The notes: generated by a model from the sequence alone, not told the origin. DNA of 64,000 nt from Cognatazoarcus halotolerans (GCF_009800965.1 NZ_WUAF01000001.1:310001-374000), one strand, 5' to 3'; positions 38,359 to 49,033 are shown, counted from the stretch's first letter. Made by a program: numbers and translations.

Positions 38359-39990
38359 TCAGGCGCCGAGCCGGAAGCGTCCCACCGTGTCGGCCAGACC
38401 GACGGCCAGGCCCTTCACATCGTCGGCACGCTGCGCCGAATCGCGGCTGGCGGTGTGGGTCTCCTCGCTCATCGCGGCAATGTGCTCCACGCCGCGGGCG
38501 ATCTCGGCGCTCGCCGAACGTTGCTCGCGCAGCGCCAGATTGATCGAGGCCACCGCATCCCGCACCAGCGCGGTGCTGGCCTCGAGCATGCTCACCGCAT
38601 CACGCGCGAGTCCGGAGCGGGCGAGGCCCTCACCGGCAAGCGCCTCACCATCGCGCATACCCTCGATCGCCTGCTGGGCGCTCTCCTGCACCCGCAGCAC
38701 CATCTGCGCGATCTCCTGGGTCGAATGCGCGGTCCGCTCTGCAAGTTTCCTGACCTCGTCCGCCACCACCGCGAACCCGCGGCCCTGCTCACCGGCCCGG
38801 GCTGCCTCGATGGCGGCGTTGAGGGCAAGCAGATTGGTCTGGCCGGCGAGCTCCTCGATCACCTTGACGATTCCCGAGATGCCTTCGGTATTGCGTCCCA
38901 GTTCGGTCATCACCGCAGCCGACGCCTCGATGCGCCCGGCGATGGCCTGCATTGCCTCGCCCGCCTCATCGATCACCCGAATGCCCTCGTGCACGCGCTG
39001 ATCCGCCTCTCCAGCAAGCCTGTCGGCCTCGCTGGCATTGTCGGAAACCTGCGAAATGCTCACCGTCATCTGCTCCACCGCCGCCGCGATGGCGCCACCC
39101 GACTCGCTCTGCGACAGGGACGCACGCTCGACCCGCGCAGCGTTCGCCTGCAGACTGCCCGCCGCCTCGCCGAGCGCCCGGGCATTGCGCTGCACCTCAC
39201 CCAGCGCACCGGAAAGCTGTGCCTGCATCTCCGCCATGGCGCCGAGCACGCTGCCTTCGCGCCCCCCTTCGACCCGGACCGCCTCGTCGAGCTGGCGCGC
39301 GGCGATCCGTCTCGCGACTTCAACCGCATAGGCGGGCTCGCCCCCCACTTGCGCCGCGAGTCTGCGCAGGATCAGAACCGTCACGATCACGCTCGCCACC
39401 AGCGCCAACGCCCCGAGCAGCAACGCCTTGCGCTGTGCCGCCTGCAGCATGTCGACCAATGCGGCACGGGTCTCGACCGTCTGCTGCTGCGCTTCCACCA
39501 AGCCGTCGAGCATGACCTGCTTGACGCTTCGCCAGGCAGGCGTTTCGCGCTTCACGAGCGTCTCCCGTGCCGCAGCGAGGTCGCCGGCGCGGACCGTCTC
39601 GATGACCGCCCTGCGCAGCGGCTGCCAGGCAGCCTGACCGGCACGGAGCCCGGTCAGCAGATTGCGGGCGCCGGCCCCCTGCAGATCGAGTGCCGCCAGC
39701 CCGTCGAGCGCGGCATCGAACCCCTGCTCCGCCTTGTCATGATTCGCGTAGGCCTTGGGGTTGGCCGGATCGAGCAATACGTTGCGAATCGCCTGCCCCA
39801 TCTGCAGACCCTGTGCATAGAGCTCCCTGAGGTGGCGTTCGGCCGCGAGTTCGGTATCGATATAGGCAATCAGCTTCTGCTGGCTGTTGCGCATTTCCCA
39901 AAGGGTACTGCCGAGCGCGATGACGAAAAGCCCACAGGTGACGACCCCCAGCAGCAGGAGCTGCAGTTTTATGGAGACTGTTTTCTTCAT
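38359..39990 (-). CDS. Methyl-accepting chemotaxis protein
   Basis: 543 residues. Transmembrane segment about 9-29, a helical periplasmic sensor (about 30-185, four-helix-bundle type), a second segment about 188-208, HAMP-like linker, then the signalling coiled coil with the conserved tip [20 protein letters not shown] and [18 protein letters not shown]. There is no C-terminal CheR-tether pentapeptide. Ligand unknown. A FliA-type promoter lies upstream, tying it to the flagellar regulon. Confidence 0.95.
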   Translation of the reverse strand: MKKTVSIKLQLLLLGVVTCGLFVIALGSTLWEMRNSQQKLIAYIDTELAAERHLRELYAQGLQMGQAIRNVLLDPANPKAYANHDKAEQGFDAALDGLAALDLQGAGARNLLTGLRAGQAAWQPLRRAVIETVRAGDLAAARETLVKRETPAWRSVKQVMLDGLVEAQQQTVETRAALVDMLQAAQRKALLLGALALVASVIVTVLILRRLAAQVGGEPAYAVEVARRIAARQLDEAVRVEGGREGSVLGAMAEMQAQLSGALGEVQRNARALGEAAGSLQANAARVERASLSQSESGGAIAAAVEQMTVSISQVSDNASEADRLAGEADQRVHEGIRVIDEAGEAMQAIAGRIEASAAVMTELGRNTEGISGIVKVIEELAGQTNLLALNAAIEAARAGEQGRGFAVVADEVRKLAERTAHSTQEIAQMVLRVQESAQQAIEGMRDGEALAGEGLARSGLARDAVSMLEASTALVRDAVASINLALREQRSASAEIARGVEHIAAMSEETHTASRDSAQRADDVKGLAVGLADTVGRFRLGA

Positions 39991-40046
39991 CGCATTTATC
40001 CTCGATACAGGCCGCGCAACGCCTTGTCATCTCTATTCCATTCGGT

Positions 40047-40072
40047 ATATCGGCAAATCGTGAATTACTTTA
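40047..40072 (-). promoter_or_regulatory. Candidate FliA (sigma-28) promoter for the chemoreceptor gene
   Basis: On the minus strand TAAA (40069-40072) is followed after 14 bases by GCCGATAT (40047-40054), one spacer base shorter than the E. coli TAAA-N15-GCCGATAA consensus and one mismatch. It ends 57 bases before the ATG. Confidence 0.55.
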
Positions 40073-40124
40073 GCTGTTTCGCCCGAAAAAAAGCCCAGAC
40101 CCGGGCCCGCTGCGAGAGCACACC

Positions 40125-40790
40125 GTGTCGCGCCCTGCCGCATTGACGATCACCCTCACGATTGCCCTGGGCCTCCTTCTCGATCAGTACGGCGGCACAT
40201 GGGGAACGCATGCGGTAATCCTGTGGACCTGGGCGGTATTTGCCACCCTGCTGCTTCACGCGGCACCGGCGAGACGCACGGCAATGCTGGCCTGCCTGCT
40301 GATCGCCACCGCGGGCGAACTCTTTCTCGCCCTCGTGTGGGGGCTCTATACCTATCGCGAGGCGGGTCTGCCCGCCTTCGTGCCGCCCGGGCACGTTCTG
40401 CTGTATCTGCTCGGCCTCGGCCTCGCCGAGCGCCTGCCCGCCAGCCTGATCCGGCCGATCGGCGCGACCGCGACGGTAGCCGCCGCGGTACTGTGGACCA
40501 CCGGCGCGGACCAGTTCAGCGCAGTCCTCGTGACGCTGTTCCTGCTGTGCCTGCGCTTCGGTCCGGCACCGCGTCTGTATGCCACCATGTTCCTGCTCTC
40601 GCTTGCCATGGAGCTGTGGGGCACCTGGCTCGGCAACTGGCATTGGCAGGCAAGCGCCCCCTGGCTTGGCTGGACCACCCTGAACCCGCCCTTTGCCGCA
40701 GGCGCTTTCTACTGCGTACTCGACATGCTGGTCGGCCTGACGGCAACATGCCGCCCCGCGCGCTCCCCTCGATTCGTCCGGAAATGCTGA
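40125..40790 (+). CDS. Integral membrane protein of unknown function
   Basis: 221 residues starting at GTG 40125. About seven hydrophobic segments and few charges. Motif-like pieces are AMELWGTWLGNWHW and TTLNPPFAAGAFYCVLD, which recall uncharacterised lipid- or carotenoid-type membrane enzymes, but I cannot name the family. The 3' end overlaps the start of the transporter gene, so the two are probably one transcript. Confidence 0.7.
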   Translation: MSRPAALTITLTIALGLLLDQYGGTWGTHAVILWTWAVFATLLLHAAPARRTAMLACLLIATAGELFLALVWGLYTYREAGLPAFVPPGHVLLYLLGLGLAERLPASLIRPIGATATVAAAVLWTTGADQFSAVLVTLFLLCLRFGPAPRLYATMFLLSLAMELWGTWLGNWHWQASAPWLGWTTLNPPFAAGAFYCVLDMLVGLTATCRPARSPRFVRKC

Positions 40791-41989
40791 GTCACACCAT
40801 GCCCGAGCAAAAATCGCCCGCTCACAACCTCGTCCTGCTGATCATTGCCCAGGCGCTGCTGTTCACCAACAACGTGACGCTCATCGCGATCAACGGCCTC
40901 GCCGGGCTGTCGCTGGCCGGCAACAAGGCGCTGGCCACCCTGCCGATTGCCTGCTGGGTGATTTCCACGGCCCTGATGGCAATGCCGGCCTCCCTGCACA
41001 TGCGTCGTGCCGGACGGCGCGCCGGCTTCATGTTCGGAACGACATTCGGCCTCGTCGGCTGCGCGTTGTGCTCGCTGGCAATCTACCTGCACGCGTTCTG
41101 GTTGCTGTGCGCAGGCACCTTCGTGTTCGGCGGCTACAACGCCTACGCCCAGTACTATCGCTTTGCCGCAGCCGACGTCGCCCCGCCCCAATGGAAGAGC
41201 AAGGCGATTTCCTGGGTGATGGCCGGCGGCATCGTCGGCGGAATTCTCGGACCGGAAACCAGCAAACTCACCCGAGGACTGTTCGAGATCGATTTCCTCG
41301 GAGCCTATCTCGTCCTCGGCGGCGTCCTGCTCGTCGCGCTGGCAGTTCAGTCGGCGCTGAGGATTCCGCCGCAGAGCGACGCCGAAACGAGCGGCGAGGC
41401 CCGCCCGCTTGGCGAGATCGCGCGCCAGCCGGCATTCCTCGTCGCGGTGGTCGGAGCAGCCGTCGGGTACGGCATGATGAACCTGCTGATGACCGCCACG
41501 CCGCTGGCGATGGGCTTCTGTGGGCATCCCTACGCCGATGCGGCCTTCGTCATCGAGTGGCACGTGATCGGGATGTTTGCGCCGTCCTTCTTCACCGGCA
41601 ACCTCATCCGCCGCTTCGGTGCCCTGCAGGTGATGTTCTGCGGCGCCCTGCTGCAGGCCGCCTGCGCATCGATCGCGCTGAGCGGCAGCACGGTAAACCA
41701 CTTCTGGATGGCCCTGGTGCTGCTCGGCGTGGGCTGGAATTTCCTCTATATCGGCGGTACGACGCTGCTCACCGAAACCTATCGCCCGGCCGAGAAGGCC
41801 CGGGTTCAGGGTCTCAACGACCTGCTCGTGGCCGGCACCACCGGCGTCACGTCACTGGCATCGGGTGTGCTGCTCGACCGCGCCGGCTGGGAAACACTCA
41901 ACTGGCTCGCCCTTCCGGTAATCGGCGTGGTCCTGGTGATCATTGCGTGGCGCGGCCTCGGCATGCGCCGCAGGCTGCCGGCAGTCTGA
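40784..41989 (+). CDS. MFS transporter
   Basis: About 401 residues (ATG 40784; ATG 40799 is an alternative) with roughly twelve transmembrane segments and the loop motif MRRAGRRAGF of the major facilitator family between helices 2 and 3. TTLLTETYRPAEKARVQGLND near helix 10 is typical of a bacterial MFS group of unknown substrate. It overlaps or abuts the membrane protein upstream. Confidence 0.88.
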   Translation: MLSHTMPEQKSPAHNLVLLIIAQALLFTNNVTLIAINGLAGLSLAGNKALATLPIACWVISTALMAMPASLHMRRAGRRAGFMFGTTFGLVGCALCSLAIYLHAFWLLCAGTFVFGGYNAYAQYYRFAAADVAPPQWKSKAISWVMAGGIVGGILGPETSKLTRGLFEIDFLGAYLVLGGVLLVALAVQSALRIPPQSDAETSGEARPLGEIARQPAFLVAVVGAAVGYGMMNLLMTATPLAMGFCGHPYADAAFVIEWHVIGMFAPSFFTGNLIRRFGALQVMFCGALLQAACASIALSGSTVNHFWMALVLLGVGWNFLYIGGTTLLTETYRPAEKARVQGLNDLLVAGTTGVTSLASGVLLDRAGWETLNWLALPVIGVVLVIIAWRGLGMRRRLPAV

Positions 41990-42064
41990 ACGAACGGCCC
42001 CGGCCCTTGCCCGGGCACGGCAGGAAGGGCAGGATGTCCGTTCCACCGCGCAGGGAGCCGCACC

Positions 42065-42466
42065 ATGGAAGCCCGCATCAGCCTGATCACCCTCGGCGTG
42101 TCCGATCTCGACCGGGCCCGCCGCTTCTACGCCGAAGGACTCAAGCTGCCACTGCAGCCCGAGAGCACGCCCGAAGTGGCCTTCTTCGGCCTGCACGGGC
42201 TCTGGCTGGGGCTTTATCCGCGTGCCGCACTGGCCGCCGACGCCCGGCTCGATCCGGCCGGCAGTGGATTCGGCGGCATCACGCTGGCGCACAACGTGCG
42301 CACCAGGGAAGACGTCTTCGCCGTACTCGCCGAAGCGATGGCCGCCGGCGGGCGCATCCTCAAACCTGCCGGCAATACCGACTGGGGCGGCTTCTCGGGA
42401 TACTTTTCGGACCCGGACGGACACCCCTGGGAGGTGGCCTGGAACCCGCATTTCTGGATCGAATGA
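42065..42466 (+). CDS. VOC (glyoxalase/bleomycin-resistance fold) protein
   Basis: 133 residues with the paired beta-alpha-beta modules of the vicinal oxygen chelate fold. Opening LITLGVSDLDRARRFYAEGL and closing YFSDPDGHPWEVAWNP are typical. The C-terminal Glu (EVAW) may be a metal ligand, but the N-terminal His ligand seen in glyoxalase I is missing. Function unassigned. Confidence 0.85.
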   Translation: MEARISLITLGVSDLDRARRFYAEGLKLPLQPESTPEVAFFGLHGLWLGLYPRAALAADARLDPAGSGFGGITLAHNVRTREDVFAVLAEAMAAGGRILKPAGNTDWGGFSGYFSDPDGHPWEVAWNPHFWIE

Positions 42467-42475
42467 AACGTGCGC

Positions 42476-42817
42476 TCAGCGGTTCCCGCAGGGGTGGGCA
42501 TCGCGGCCGCAGTGATCCATGTCACCGAGCGGCCGGTTGAAGGTGTACTCGAAAGGGCGCCCGACGAACTGGTGAGCCGTTTCCCCGGCCTGCCCGGTGG
42601 GGAGCGTGAAGGGTAACGCCACCACCCAGCCGACCGCCCCGACCACCGTCGCCGCCAGACCCAGTGGCCGCACCACCACCAGATCGATCGCCATATCCGC
42701 GCCCCTGTCGCCGGTGACGGTGTCATCGGTTGCCAGCACCGGGCCGGCAGACAGTACCGATATCGTTGCCGCGAGCACCATCCCGGCAAGACGGCCACGC
42801 AGTCCGGACTGCTTCAT
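42476..42817 (-). CDS. Small exported protein, last gene of the metal cluster
   Basis: 113 residues starting MKQSGLRGRLAG, with a signal peptide ending near VLA, then a hydrophobic segment (VVRPLGLAATVVGAVGWVVAL) and a conserved-looking YTFNRPLGDMDHCG end. Similar small proteins sometimes carry the label multidrug transporter without evidence. Same strand as the metal operon, 86 bases after the DUF411 gene. Function unknown. Confidence 0.7.
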   Translation of the reverse strand: MKQSGLRGRLAGMVLAATISVLSAGPVLATDDTVTGDRGADMAIDLVVVRPLGLAATVVGAVGWVVALPFTLPTGQAGETAHQFVGRPFEYTFNRPLGDMDHCGRDAHPCGNR

Positions 42818-42903
42818 TTTCAGCTCCCTCGATTGGCCTCGCTTCGGATTCTGGCACTGCCTCGCGGCCCATGTCGCGCGCTGCCGATGAATGGCACGAT
42901 ACC

Positions 42904-43350
42904 TCAATGCCGCGCAAAGACGGTCGCATTGCCCGCGCGATCGAAGCTCACCACCTCGTATTGATCGGCGCGGATCGAGCTCTCCATGCCGGGCGAACCG
43001 GCAGGCATGCCCGGGGCGGAAAGTCCTGCCACGTCCGCGCCTTCGGCCAGCAGCCGCTTCACGTCGGCGGCGGGCACATGACCCTCGATCACGTACTTGC
43101 CGATACGCGCGGTGTGGCACGATCCGAGCCGCTCCGGGACGCCCATCTGGCGCTTGATCGCGCTCATCTCGCGGCTCGGCACTTCTCTCACCGCAAAGCC
43201 GTTGGCGCGCATATGCTCAGCCCACTTACCGCAACAGCCACAGCCGGGGTCCTTGAACATGGTGATCTCGGGCTCGCTCGCAAGCGCCTGGCCGAAGCCG
43301 GCGGACAGGCACAGCGCGACCAGCACCCCCGCGAATTTTCCATTCTTCAT
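42904..43350 (-). CDS. DUF411 family periplasmic metal-binding protein
   Basis: 148 residues from the ATG at 43350 behind GGAGG. Signal peptide to about residue 25. The mature protein opens with the DUF411 signature DPGCGCCGKWAEH (Cys37, Cys39, Cys40), later GSCHTA and IEGHVPA. The thioredoxin-like CxCC site suggests Cu binding; related genes sit in copper-resistance clusters, as here. Confidence 0.88.
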   Translation of the reverse strand: MKNGKFAGVLVALCLSAGFGQALASEPEITMFKDPGCGCCGKWAEHMRANGFAVREVPSREMSAIKRQMGVPERLGSCHTARIGKYVIEGHVPAADVKRLLAEGADVAGLSAPGMPAGSPGMESSIRADQYEVVSFDRAGNATVFARH

Positions 43351-43364
43351 GTTTTCCTCCTTCA

Positions 43365-43802
43365 TCAGCGGTTCTGAGCAAAGCGCTCGGCACGCATGCG
43401 GCGCACCTCCTCTGGCCAGGCGCTCTCGATCCAGGCCAGTACCGCACGGATCTCGTCGTCCGACAATATGCCGGCAAAGGCAGGCATGTCGCTTTGATAT
43501 CCCTCAGGCGCAAGCGGCGGCACCAGACCGAACTTGGTCATGGCAAACAGCTGCGCCATCGGGTGGTGCCAGGTGTGGCCGGTTTCGTCATGCGGCGGCG
43601 CAGGCAGCCGCCCGTCCGGCTTGCGGCTGCGCCACTCAGTCTGGCCCTCGCGGCCAGCGCCATGACAGCTGGCGCAATGTTTCGCGTACAAGGCCTCGCC
43701 CAGCACGAGCGTCGCCGCGTCAGCCGCGCCCGGGGAAGCGGACTCCCCCGAACATCCGGCCAGCGTCGCGGCCAGCAGCACCATCGCGAGACGGCCGGTC
43801 AC
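43365..43802 (-). CDS. Lipid-anchored c-type cytochrome
   Basis: 145 residues from the GTG at 43802, which overlaps the upstream stop (GTGA). Signal peptide with lipobox LAGC (Cys17). One haem site Cys43-x2-Cys46-His47 and a probable distal Met in SDMPAF. A mono-haem class I cytochrome on the periplasmic side. Within a metal-efflux operon it could take part in copper redox chemistry. Unproven. Confidence 0.88.
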   Translation of the reverse strand: MTGRLAMVLLAATLAGCSGESASPGAADAATLVLGEALYAKHCASCHGAGREGQTEWRSRKPDGRLPAPPHDETGHTWHHPMAQLFAMTKFGLVPPLAPEGYQSDMPAFAGILSDDEIRAVLAWIESAWPEEVRRMRAERFAQNR

Positions 43803-44287
43803 TTGCCGGCAGGCGCCGCGGGGCGCTTCACGAGCTGGTCGAGCATCATCTCGAGCGCATCGACGCGCTTCTCGAGATGTGCCACCCGAGCGTCAGCGCT
43901 GCCCCAGTTGCGATTCATCGCGCCCGGGCCGCCGCCCATCATGCCGCCACCGTATCCGTGCATCATGCCGGGGCCACCCATCATCATTCCCGGACCGCCC
44001 ATGTATCCCTGCATCATCGGGCCGCCCTGCTGGTGCATCAGTTCCATGCCTTCCAGCATCTCCTTGCGGTGCTCTTCGGCGAGCTTCTCACGCTCCGCGG
44101 GATCGGTGGTCTTCCAGTACTTGACCATCAGTTCCTGCATCTCGCGCATGTGCTCTTCCACTTTCTGGACCCACTGGGCGTCCGGTTGCGGCGCATCCGC
44201 AGCCAGCACCGGCGTGAGCGTCGCGAGCCCCATGCCAGCGGCCAGGACAAGTCCACCGAGCGTCGTACGGGTAACAAGCGTTTTCAT
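43799..44287 (-). CDS. Periplasmic Met/Gly-rich protein
   Basis: 162 residues with a signal peptide ending near VLA. After a helical, charged part (about 35-85) comes a run of Met-Met-Gly-Gly-Pro units with His and Tyr (about 86-125), then a short coiled coil (VAHLEKRVDALEMMLDQL). Methionine-rich stretches in exported proteins commonly bind Cu(I) or Ag(I). No exact family recognised. Overlaps the cytochrome gene downstream. Confidence 0.82.
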   Translation of the reverse strand: MKTLVTRTTLGGLVLAAGMGLATLTPVLAADAPQPDAQWVQKVEEHMREMQELMVKYWKTTDPAEREKLAEEHRKEMLEGMELMHQQGGPMMQGYMGGPGMMMGGPGMMHGYGGGMMGGGPGAMNRNWGSADARVAHLEKRVDALEMMLDQLVKRPAAPAGK

Positions 44288-44327
44288 GATGTGACTCCTT
44301 CAGGATGCCGCGATCTGCGGCTGAAAA

Positions 44328-44780
44328 TCAGTGCATGTGATGTTGTGTGGCGTCGTGCGCGAGCGGCTCGAAGCGCGCCTGACCAGTGCTGCCGTCGGCG
44401 AACTTGAGCGACACCACGGCCTTGAGTGCCGGGTCGGCCGCGTACTTGCCCATGCCCTTGAGCCGCGACTCGCCATCCGCCGCCAGCGGCACCGACGCCT
44501 TGCCCTTCGGGCTCAACAGGATGGCGGTGCCGGTAACACCCTTGGCCGGCTGCGGATTGCCGGCGTGGTCGCTGAGGTAAACGTAGACCGGCGCATCCGC
44601 CGCGCCACTGGCGGTCCTGTCAACCACCAGTTCGAAGTGATACGGGCCCGCCATGCGCAGCTGGCCGCCGTTCGGCGCGGTCATGGTGTCCAGCGTGGCG
44701 TCGTCGTGGGCCATCACCGGCCCTCCGGCAAAGATGAGACAGGCGGCAATGAAAAACGGTGCAAGGGTGCTCGGTTTCAT
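44328..44780 (-). CDS. Exported protein of the metal-efflux operon
   Basis: 150 residues with a signal peptide ending at VMA. The mature part begins with HDDATLD, contains APNGGQLRMAGPYHFELVV and VYLSDHAGN, and ends in HDATQHHMH. Histidine ends and a beta-sandwich pattern suggest a periplasmic metal carrier. Similar proteins occur in CzcCBA-type operons. Placed 29 bases after the RND pump gene. Confidence 0.78.
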   Translation of the reverse strand: MKPSTLAPFFIAACLIFAGGPVMAHDDATLDTMTAPNGGQLRMAGPYHFELVVDRTASGAADAPVYVYLSDHAGNPQPAKGVTGTAILLSPKGKASVPLAADGESRLKGMGKYAADPALKAVVSLKFADGSTGQARFEPLAHDATQHHMH

Positions 44781-44809
44781 GGTTTTCGACTCCGTAGGAA
44801 ATTTGAAGA

Positions 44810-47800
44810 TCAGTAAGCGTCGGTCGCCTTGGCGGCGAGCAGTCTTTCGAGGGGGGCGCGCCCCCAGCGGTTGAACATGAGCGGGGTAATCAGCGAATCG
44901 AGCAGGGTCGAGCTGATCAGGCCACCGAAGATCACCACCGCAACCGGGTGGAGGATCTCCTTGCCCGGCGCATCGGCCGAAACCAGCAGCGGGATCAGCG
45001 CGAAGGCCGCGACCAGCGCGGTCATCAGCACCGGCGTGAGCCGTTCCTGCGAACCGCGCACGATCATCGCCTCGCCGAAGCGCTCGCCCTCGAAGGCGCA
45101 CAGGTTGATGTAGTGGCTGATCTTGAGGATGCCGTTGCGCGCCGAAATGCCGGTCAGCGTGACGAAACCCACCAGCGCCGCCACCGACAGCGGCTGCCCG
45201 GAGAGCCACAGCGCGACCACCGCACCCACCAGCGCCAGCGGCACGTTGGCCATGATCACGGCCGCCAGCAGTGCCGAGCGGTAACGGTTGTAGAGCACCA
45301 GGAAAATCATCGTCAGCGATACCAGCGCCAGCCCGGCAATCAGCCGCGCGGCCTCTTCCTGCGCCTGGAACTGGCCCTCGAGCGTGGTGTAGTAGCCGGC
45401 CGGCAGCCGCGTGGCGGCAATCTCGGCGCGGATCGCCGCCACCACCTCGTCGATCTTGCCAGCGGCATTGGCGGCGATGACGATGCGGCGCTTGCCGTTG
45501 TCGCGGCCGATCTGGTTGGGGCCGTCGGCCTCATCGACGCGGGCCAGCAGCTTGAGCGGCACCCGGCCCGCCGGCGTCTCGAGCAGCAGATCGCCAAGCT
45601 GCCCGGCAGCCCGTGCGCTGTCGGGTAGGCGCACCACCAGATCGAAGCGGCGGCTGCCGTCGAGCACCTGCGCTACCTTGTCGCCGCCCACCAGCATCTC
45701 GACATGGCGCAGCACGTCACCCGGGGTGGCGCCGTAGCGAGCGATCGCAGCGTGGTCGAGGCTGACCTTGACCTGCGGAATGCGCACCTGCTTTTCGATC
45801 GAGAGGTCGGCAATACCGGGGATCTTCGACAGGCGGGTGCGCAGCTCCTCGGCCCGGGCGCGCAGCACATCGAGATCGTCACCGAAGATCCTGAGCGCGA
45901 TCTGCGCCCGCACGCCCGACAGCAGGTGGTCGAGGCGGTGCGAGATCGGCTGGCCCACCGACACCGAGGCCGGCAGGCTGGCGAGACGCGTACGCAGTTC
46001 GGTGATGATCTGCGCACGCGGGCGCGCCGAGGCCGCCAGATCGACATCGATCTCACTCGAGTGCACGCCCTCGGCATGCTCGTCGAGCTCCGCCCGGCCG
46101 GTGCGCCGCCCCACCTTGGTGACCTCAGGCACCTGCAGGATCAAACGCTCGGCCAGCGCGCCGATGCGGTTCGACTCCGACAGCGAAGTGCCCGGGTTGA
46201 GCAGCACGCTGATGGTCAGTGTGCCCTCGTTGAACGGCGGCAGAAAGGTGCGCGCAAACCACGGCACGCTCGCCGCCGCCGCGACCACCAGCGCCACCGC
46301 GACCATCAGCACCGAGCCGCTGCGCGGAAAGGACCACGCCAGCGCTGCGGCCTGCCAGCGCTTGAGCACAGCCACCAGCGCACTGTCGCCGTGGTCGAGA
46401 CGCTTGAGCCGTGGCAACAGGTAGTAGCACAGCACCGGTGTCAGGGTCAGCGCCACCGCCAGGCTGGCAAGAATCGAGACGATATAGGCCACGCCGAGCG
46501 GACTGAACAGCCGCCCCTCGATGCCCGGCAGCGCAAACAGCGGCACGAACACCAGCACCACGATCAGCGTCGCATACACCACCCCCGAGCGGACCTCCCG
46601 CGAAGCTGAGGCGATCACCTCGATGGCGCCACGCGGGCTGCCCGCCTGGCGATTCTCGCGCAGCCGCCGGAACACGTTCTCGACATCGACCACCGCGTCG
46701 TCGACCAGCTCGCCGATGGCGATCGCCAGCCCGCCCAGTGTCATCGTGTTGATCGACAGTCCGAAATAACGGAACACCAGCACCGACACCAGCAGCGACA
46801 CCGGGATCGCGGTCAGCGAAATCAGCGTGGTGCGCACATTGAGCAGGAACAGGAACAGGATCACCGCCACCAGCACCGCACCGTCGCGCAGCGCCTCCTG
46901 CACGTTGGACACCGAGTGGTCGATGAAATCCGCCTGACGGAACAGCACCTGCGGCGCGCTCACGCCTGCCGGCAGGCTCGCCGCGAGGCCGGCGATCGCC
47001 TCATCGATGCGCGCGCTCAGCGCCACGGTGTCGGTGCCCGGCTGCTTCTGCACCGACACGATCACCGCCGGGCGGCCCTTGTAGCCCGCGTCTCCACGCT
47101 TGAGTCCGGGTGCGAAGCCTACCCTCGCCACCTGGCGCAACAACACCGCCTGACCGTTGCGGGTACCCAACGCGAGGTTCTCGAGATCCTCGATGCGCAC
47201 CGTGCGACCAAGGCCGCGGATCAGCCATTCGCGCCCCTGCGATTCCAGAAAGCCGCCCGAGGCAAGCCCGCCGAACTCGCGCAGGGCGGTATCGAGGTCG
47301 TGCAGCGAGATCTCCAGCGCGCGCATCCGCGCCGGGTCCGGCTCGACGCGGTACTGCTTGACCTCGCCGCCGATCGGGATCACCTGCGCCACCCCGGGCA
47401 CCGTCAGCAGGCGCGGCCGCAGCACCCAGTCGGCATATTCGCGCACCGCCATCGGGTTGGCGCCGTCTGCCAGCGGCAGCGCGATCAGCATGATCTCGCC
47501 CATGATCGAGCTGATCGGTCCCATCTGCGGCGCCACCCCGGCCGGCATCTGCTCGCGCACCAGGCCCAGCCGCTCCGCCACCTGCTGGCGATTGCGGAAG
47601 ATGTCGGTACCCCAGTCGAACTCCACGTACACCACCGACAGGCCCACGCCCGACACCGAACGCACCCGTGTCACGCCGGGCATGCCGTTGAGCGCGGTCT
47701 CCAGCGGAAAAGTCACCAGTTGCTCGACCTCCTCCGGGGCCAGCCCGCCAGCCTCTGTCATCAGCGTGACGGTCGGCTTGTTGAGGTCCGGGAACACATC

Positions 47801-47908
47801 CACCGGCGTGTGCGCAAGCGACAGCAGGCCCCACACCACCAGCGCCGCGGCCACGGCGAGCACCACCAGGCGCGAGCGCAGCGAAAAATTGATGATTGCG
47901 TTGAACAT
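44810..47908 (-). CDS. Heavy-metal efflux RND pump (CzcA/CusA family)
   Basis: 1032 residues, the inner-membrane pump of a tripartite metal exporter driven by protons. It has the RND layout: TM1 (about 12-30), periplasmic porter region, TM cluster 340-540, second porter region, and a final TM cluster. The TM4 motif is [13 protein letters not shown] (399-411), carrying Asp403, Asp404 and Glu410; this differs from the DFG motif of CzcA and the motif of E. coli CusA. The nearby Met/Cys proteins point to monovalent copper or silver, but the ion is not proven. It is 3 bases from the adaptor gene. Confidence 0.95.
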   Translation of the reverse strand: MFNAIINFSLRSRLVVLAVAAALVVWGLLSLAHTPVDVFPDLNKPTVTLMTEAGGLAPEEVEQLVTFPLETALNGMPGVTRVRSVSGVGLSVVYVEFDWGTDIFRNRQQVAERLGLVREQMPAGVAPQMGPISSIMGEIMLIALPLADGANPMAVREYADWVLRPRLLTVPGVAQVIPIGGEVKQYRVEPDPARMRALEISLHDLDTALREFGGLASGGFLESQGREWLIRGLGRTVRIEDLENLALGTRNGQAVLLRQVARVGFAPGLKRGDAGYKGRPAVIVSVQKQPGTDTVALSARIDEAIAGLAASLPAGVSAPQVLFRQADFIDHSVSNVQEALRDGAVLVAVILFLFLLNVRTTLISLTAIPVSLLVSVLVFRYFGLSINTMTLGGLAIAIGELVDDAVVDVENVFRRLRENRQAGSPRGAIEVIASASREVRSGVVYATLIVVLVFVPLFALPGIEGRLFSPLGVAYIVSILASLAVALTLTPVLCYYLLPRLKRLDHGDSALVAVLKRWQAAALAWSFPRSGSVLMVAVALVVAAAASVPWFARTFLPPFNEGTLTISVLLNPGTSLSESNRIGALAERLILQVPEVTKVGRRTGRAELDEHAEGVHSSEIDVDLAASARPRAQIITELRTRLASLPASVSVGQPISHRLDHLLSGVRAQIALRIFGDDLDVLRARAEELRTRLSKIPGIADLSIEKQVRIPQVKVSLDHAAIARYGATPGDVLRHVEMLVGGDKVAQVLDGSRRFDLVVRLPDSARAAGQLGDLLLETPAGRVPLKLLARVDEADGPNQIGRDNGKRRIVIAANAAGKIDEVVAAIRAEIAATRLPAGYYTTLEGQFQAQEEAARLIAGLALVSLTMIFLVLYNRYRSALLAAVIMANVPLALVGAVVALWLSGQPLSVAALVGFVTLTGISARNGILKISHYINLCAFEGERFGEAMIVRGSQERLTPVLMTALVAAFALIPLLVSADAPGKEILHPVAVVIFGGLISSTLLDSLITPLMFNRWGRAPLERLLAAKATDAY

Positions 47909-47911
47909 CGG

Positions 47912-49033
47912 CTATCTCACCTGGCCGAGCAGCGAGGCACCATCCACCACCACCCGCTCGCCGCCCGCCAGCCCGCCGGCGATGCGCAGCCGCGCGCCAT
48001 CCAGCGGCACACTGGTCACCATCCGCCGGACGAAGCGTTCGGCCGACTCGTGCAGCCACACGTAGGATTCGCCGCCGTCGCGCAGCACCGCCGAGGCGGC
48101 CACCGCAACGCCATTCGCCCGCTGGCGGGCACTGGCGGTGAGCGTCACCGGCTGGCCGACGGCCACAAAGGCCGCCGCCTCGGCCGGCACCCGGTACAGC
48201 ACCGGCAGCGCCTGCTCGCGCAGGCTGCGCGCCGCGCCCGCGAAGGCGAGCGTCACGCTGCGCCCGCCGGCCTGCATGCGCGCGTCGCCAAGCGTGCCGA
48301 CCAGCGCCGGGTCGTAGGCCAGCGCCTCGACCATCAGCCGTGCCGGATCGATGATCTCGAACACCGTCGCCCGCGCCTCGACCACCTCGCCCGCGCCGGC
48401 GCGCAGCGCAGCGACAACCCCGTTCACCGGCGCCACCAGGGCCTGGCGGCCGTCGAGCCCACGCGCCGTGGCGCTGCGCCGCGCGGAGATGGCATCCACC
48501 GAGAGGCGCGCCGCCTCGATCTGCTTGTGCGGAACGCTGCCGTCGAGTTGCTCCAGCCGAGCCAGATCTCGCTGCGCCTGCGCCAACGCACCGTCCAGCT
48601 CCGCCAAGGCGCTCTGCTGGCCGGCCCGTTCGGCAGCACCGATTACCGGCACCAACCAGGCCAGCACTTGCCCACGCGTGACAGCCGTGCCTGGCAAGGG
48701 CATGCCTTTCGGCCCCGCTTCGATGCGTCCGTCGACCGGCGCCTGCACCATGCCGGCCACCGACGGATCGGCGATCACCTTGCCCGAGAGCTCCACCGCC
48801 GTGCTGAAGGCGCCTGCCTCGGCCAGCGCGGTACGAATGCCGAGCTGGCGCTGCACCGGCTTGGGCAGGAAGACGCTGCCGTCGGCAAGCCGCGCTGGCG
48901 CGCTGCCGGCCGGCGGGGCGGGCAATGCGGGCTCGTCGCCATGACTATGGCCTTCATGCGCATGGGCGAGCACGCCGAACGCCAGGCCCGCAAGCACGGC
49001 CAGCTTCCGCAAGGCCCTGATCGATCCTTTCAT
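47912..49033 (-). CDS. RND efflux periplasmic adaptor (membrane fusion) protein
   Basis: 373 residues with a signal peptide and a His-rich mature start (HAHEGHSHGD). Lipoyl/barrel-sandwich halves flank a coiled-coil hairpin (about 135-185, with AELDGALAQAQRDLARLE) and the C-terminal part is membrane-proximal. Links the pump to the TolC-like channel and may deliver metal from the periplasm. Its ATG overlaps the upstream gene's stop (ATGA). Confidence 0.93.
   Translation of the reverse strand: MKGSIRALRKLAVLAGLAFGVLAHAHEGHSHGDEPALPAPPAGSAPARLADGSVFLPKPVQRQLGIRTALAEAGAFSTAVELSGKVIADPSVAGMVQAPVDGRIEAGPKGMPLPGTAVTRGQVLAWLVPVIGAAERAGQQSALAELDGALAQAQRDLARLEQLDGSVPHKQIEAARLSVDAISARRSATARGLDGRQALVAPVNGVVAALRAGAGEVVEARATVFEIIDPARLMVEALAYDPALVGTLGDARMQAGGRSVTLAFAGAARSLREQALPVLYRVPAEAAAFVAVGQPVTLTASARQRANGVAVAASAVLRDGGESYVWLHESAERFVRRMVTSVPLDGARLRIAGGLAGGERVVVDGASLLGQVR

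Noticed and set aside
38107-40146. 679-codon open frame on the plus strand opposite the chemoreceptor gene
   Set aside because: Antisense of a full MCP with all conserved parts; no RBS or family features.
43799-44287. Met/Gly-rich repeat as a possible DNA-level tandem repeat or CRISPR-like array
   Set aside because: The repeats are short and irregular at DNA level and are in frame in an exported protein; they are protein composition, not an array.
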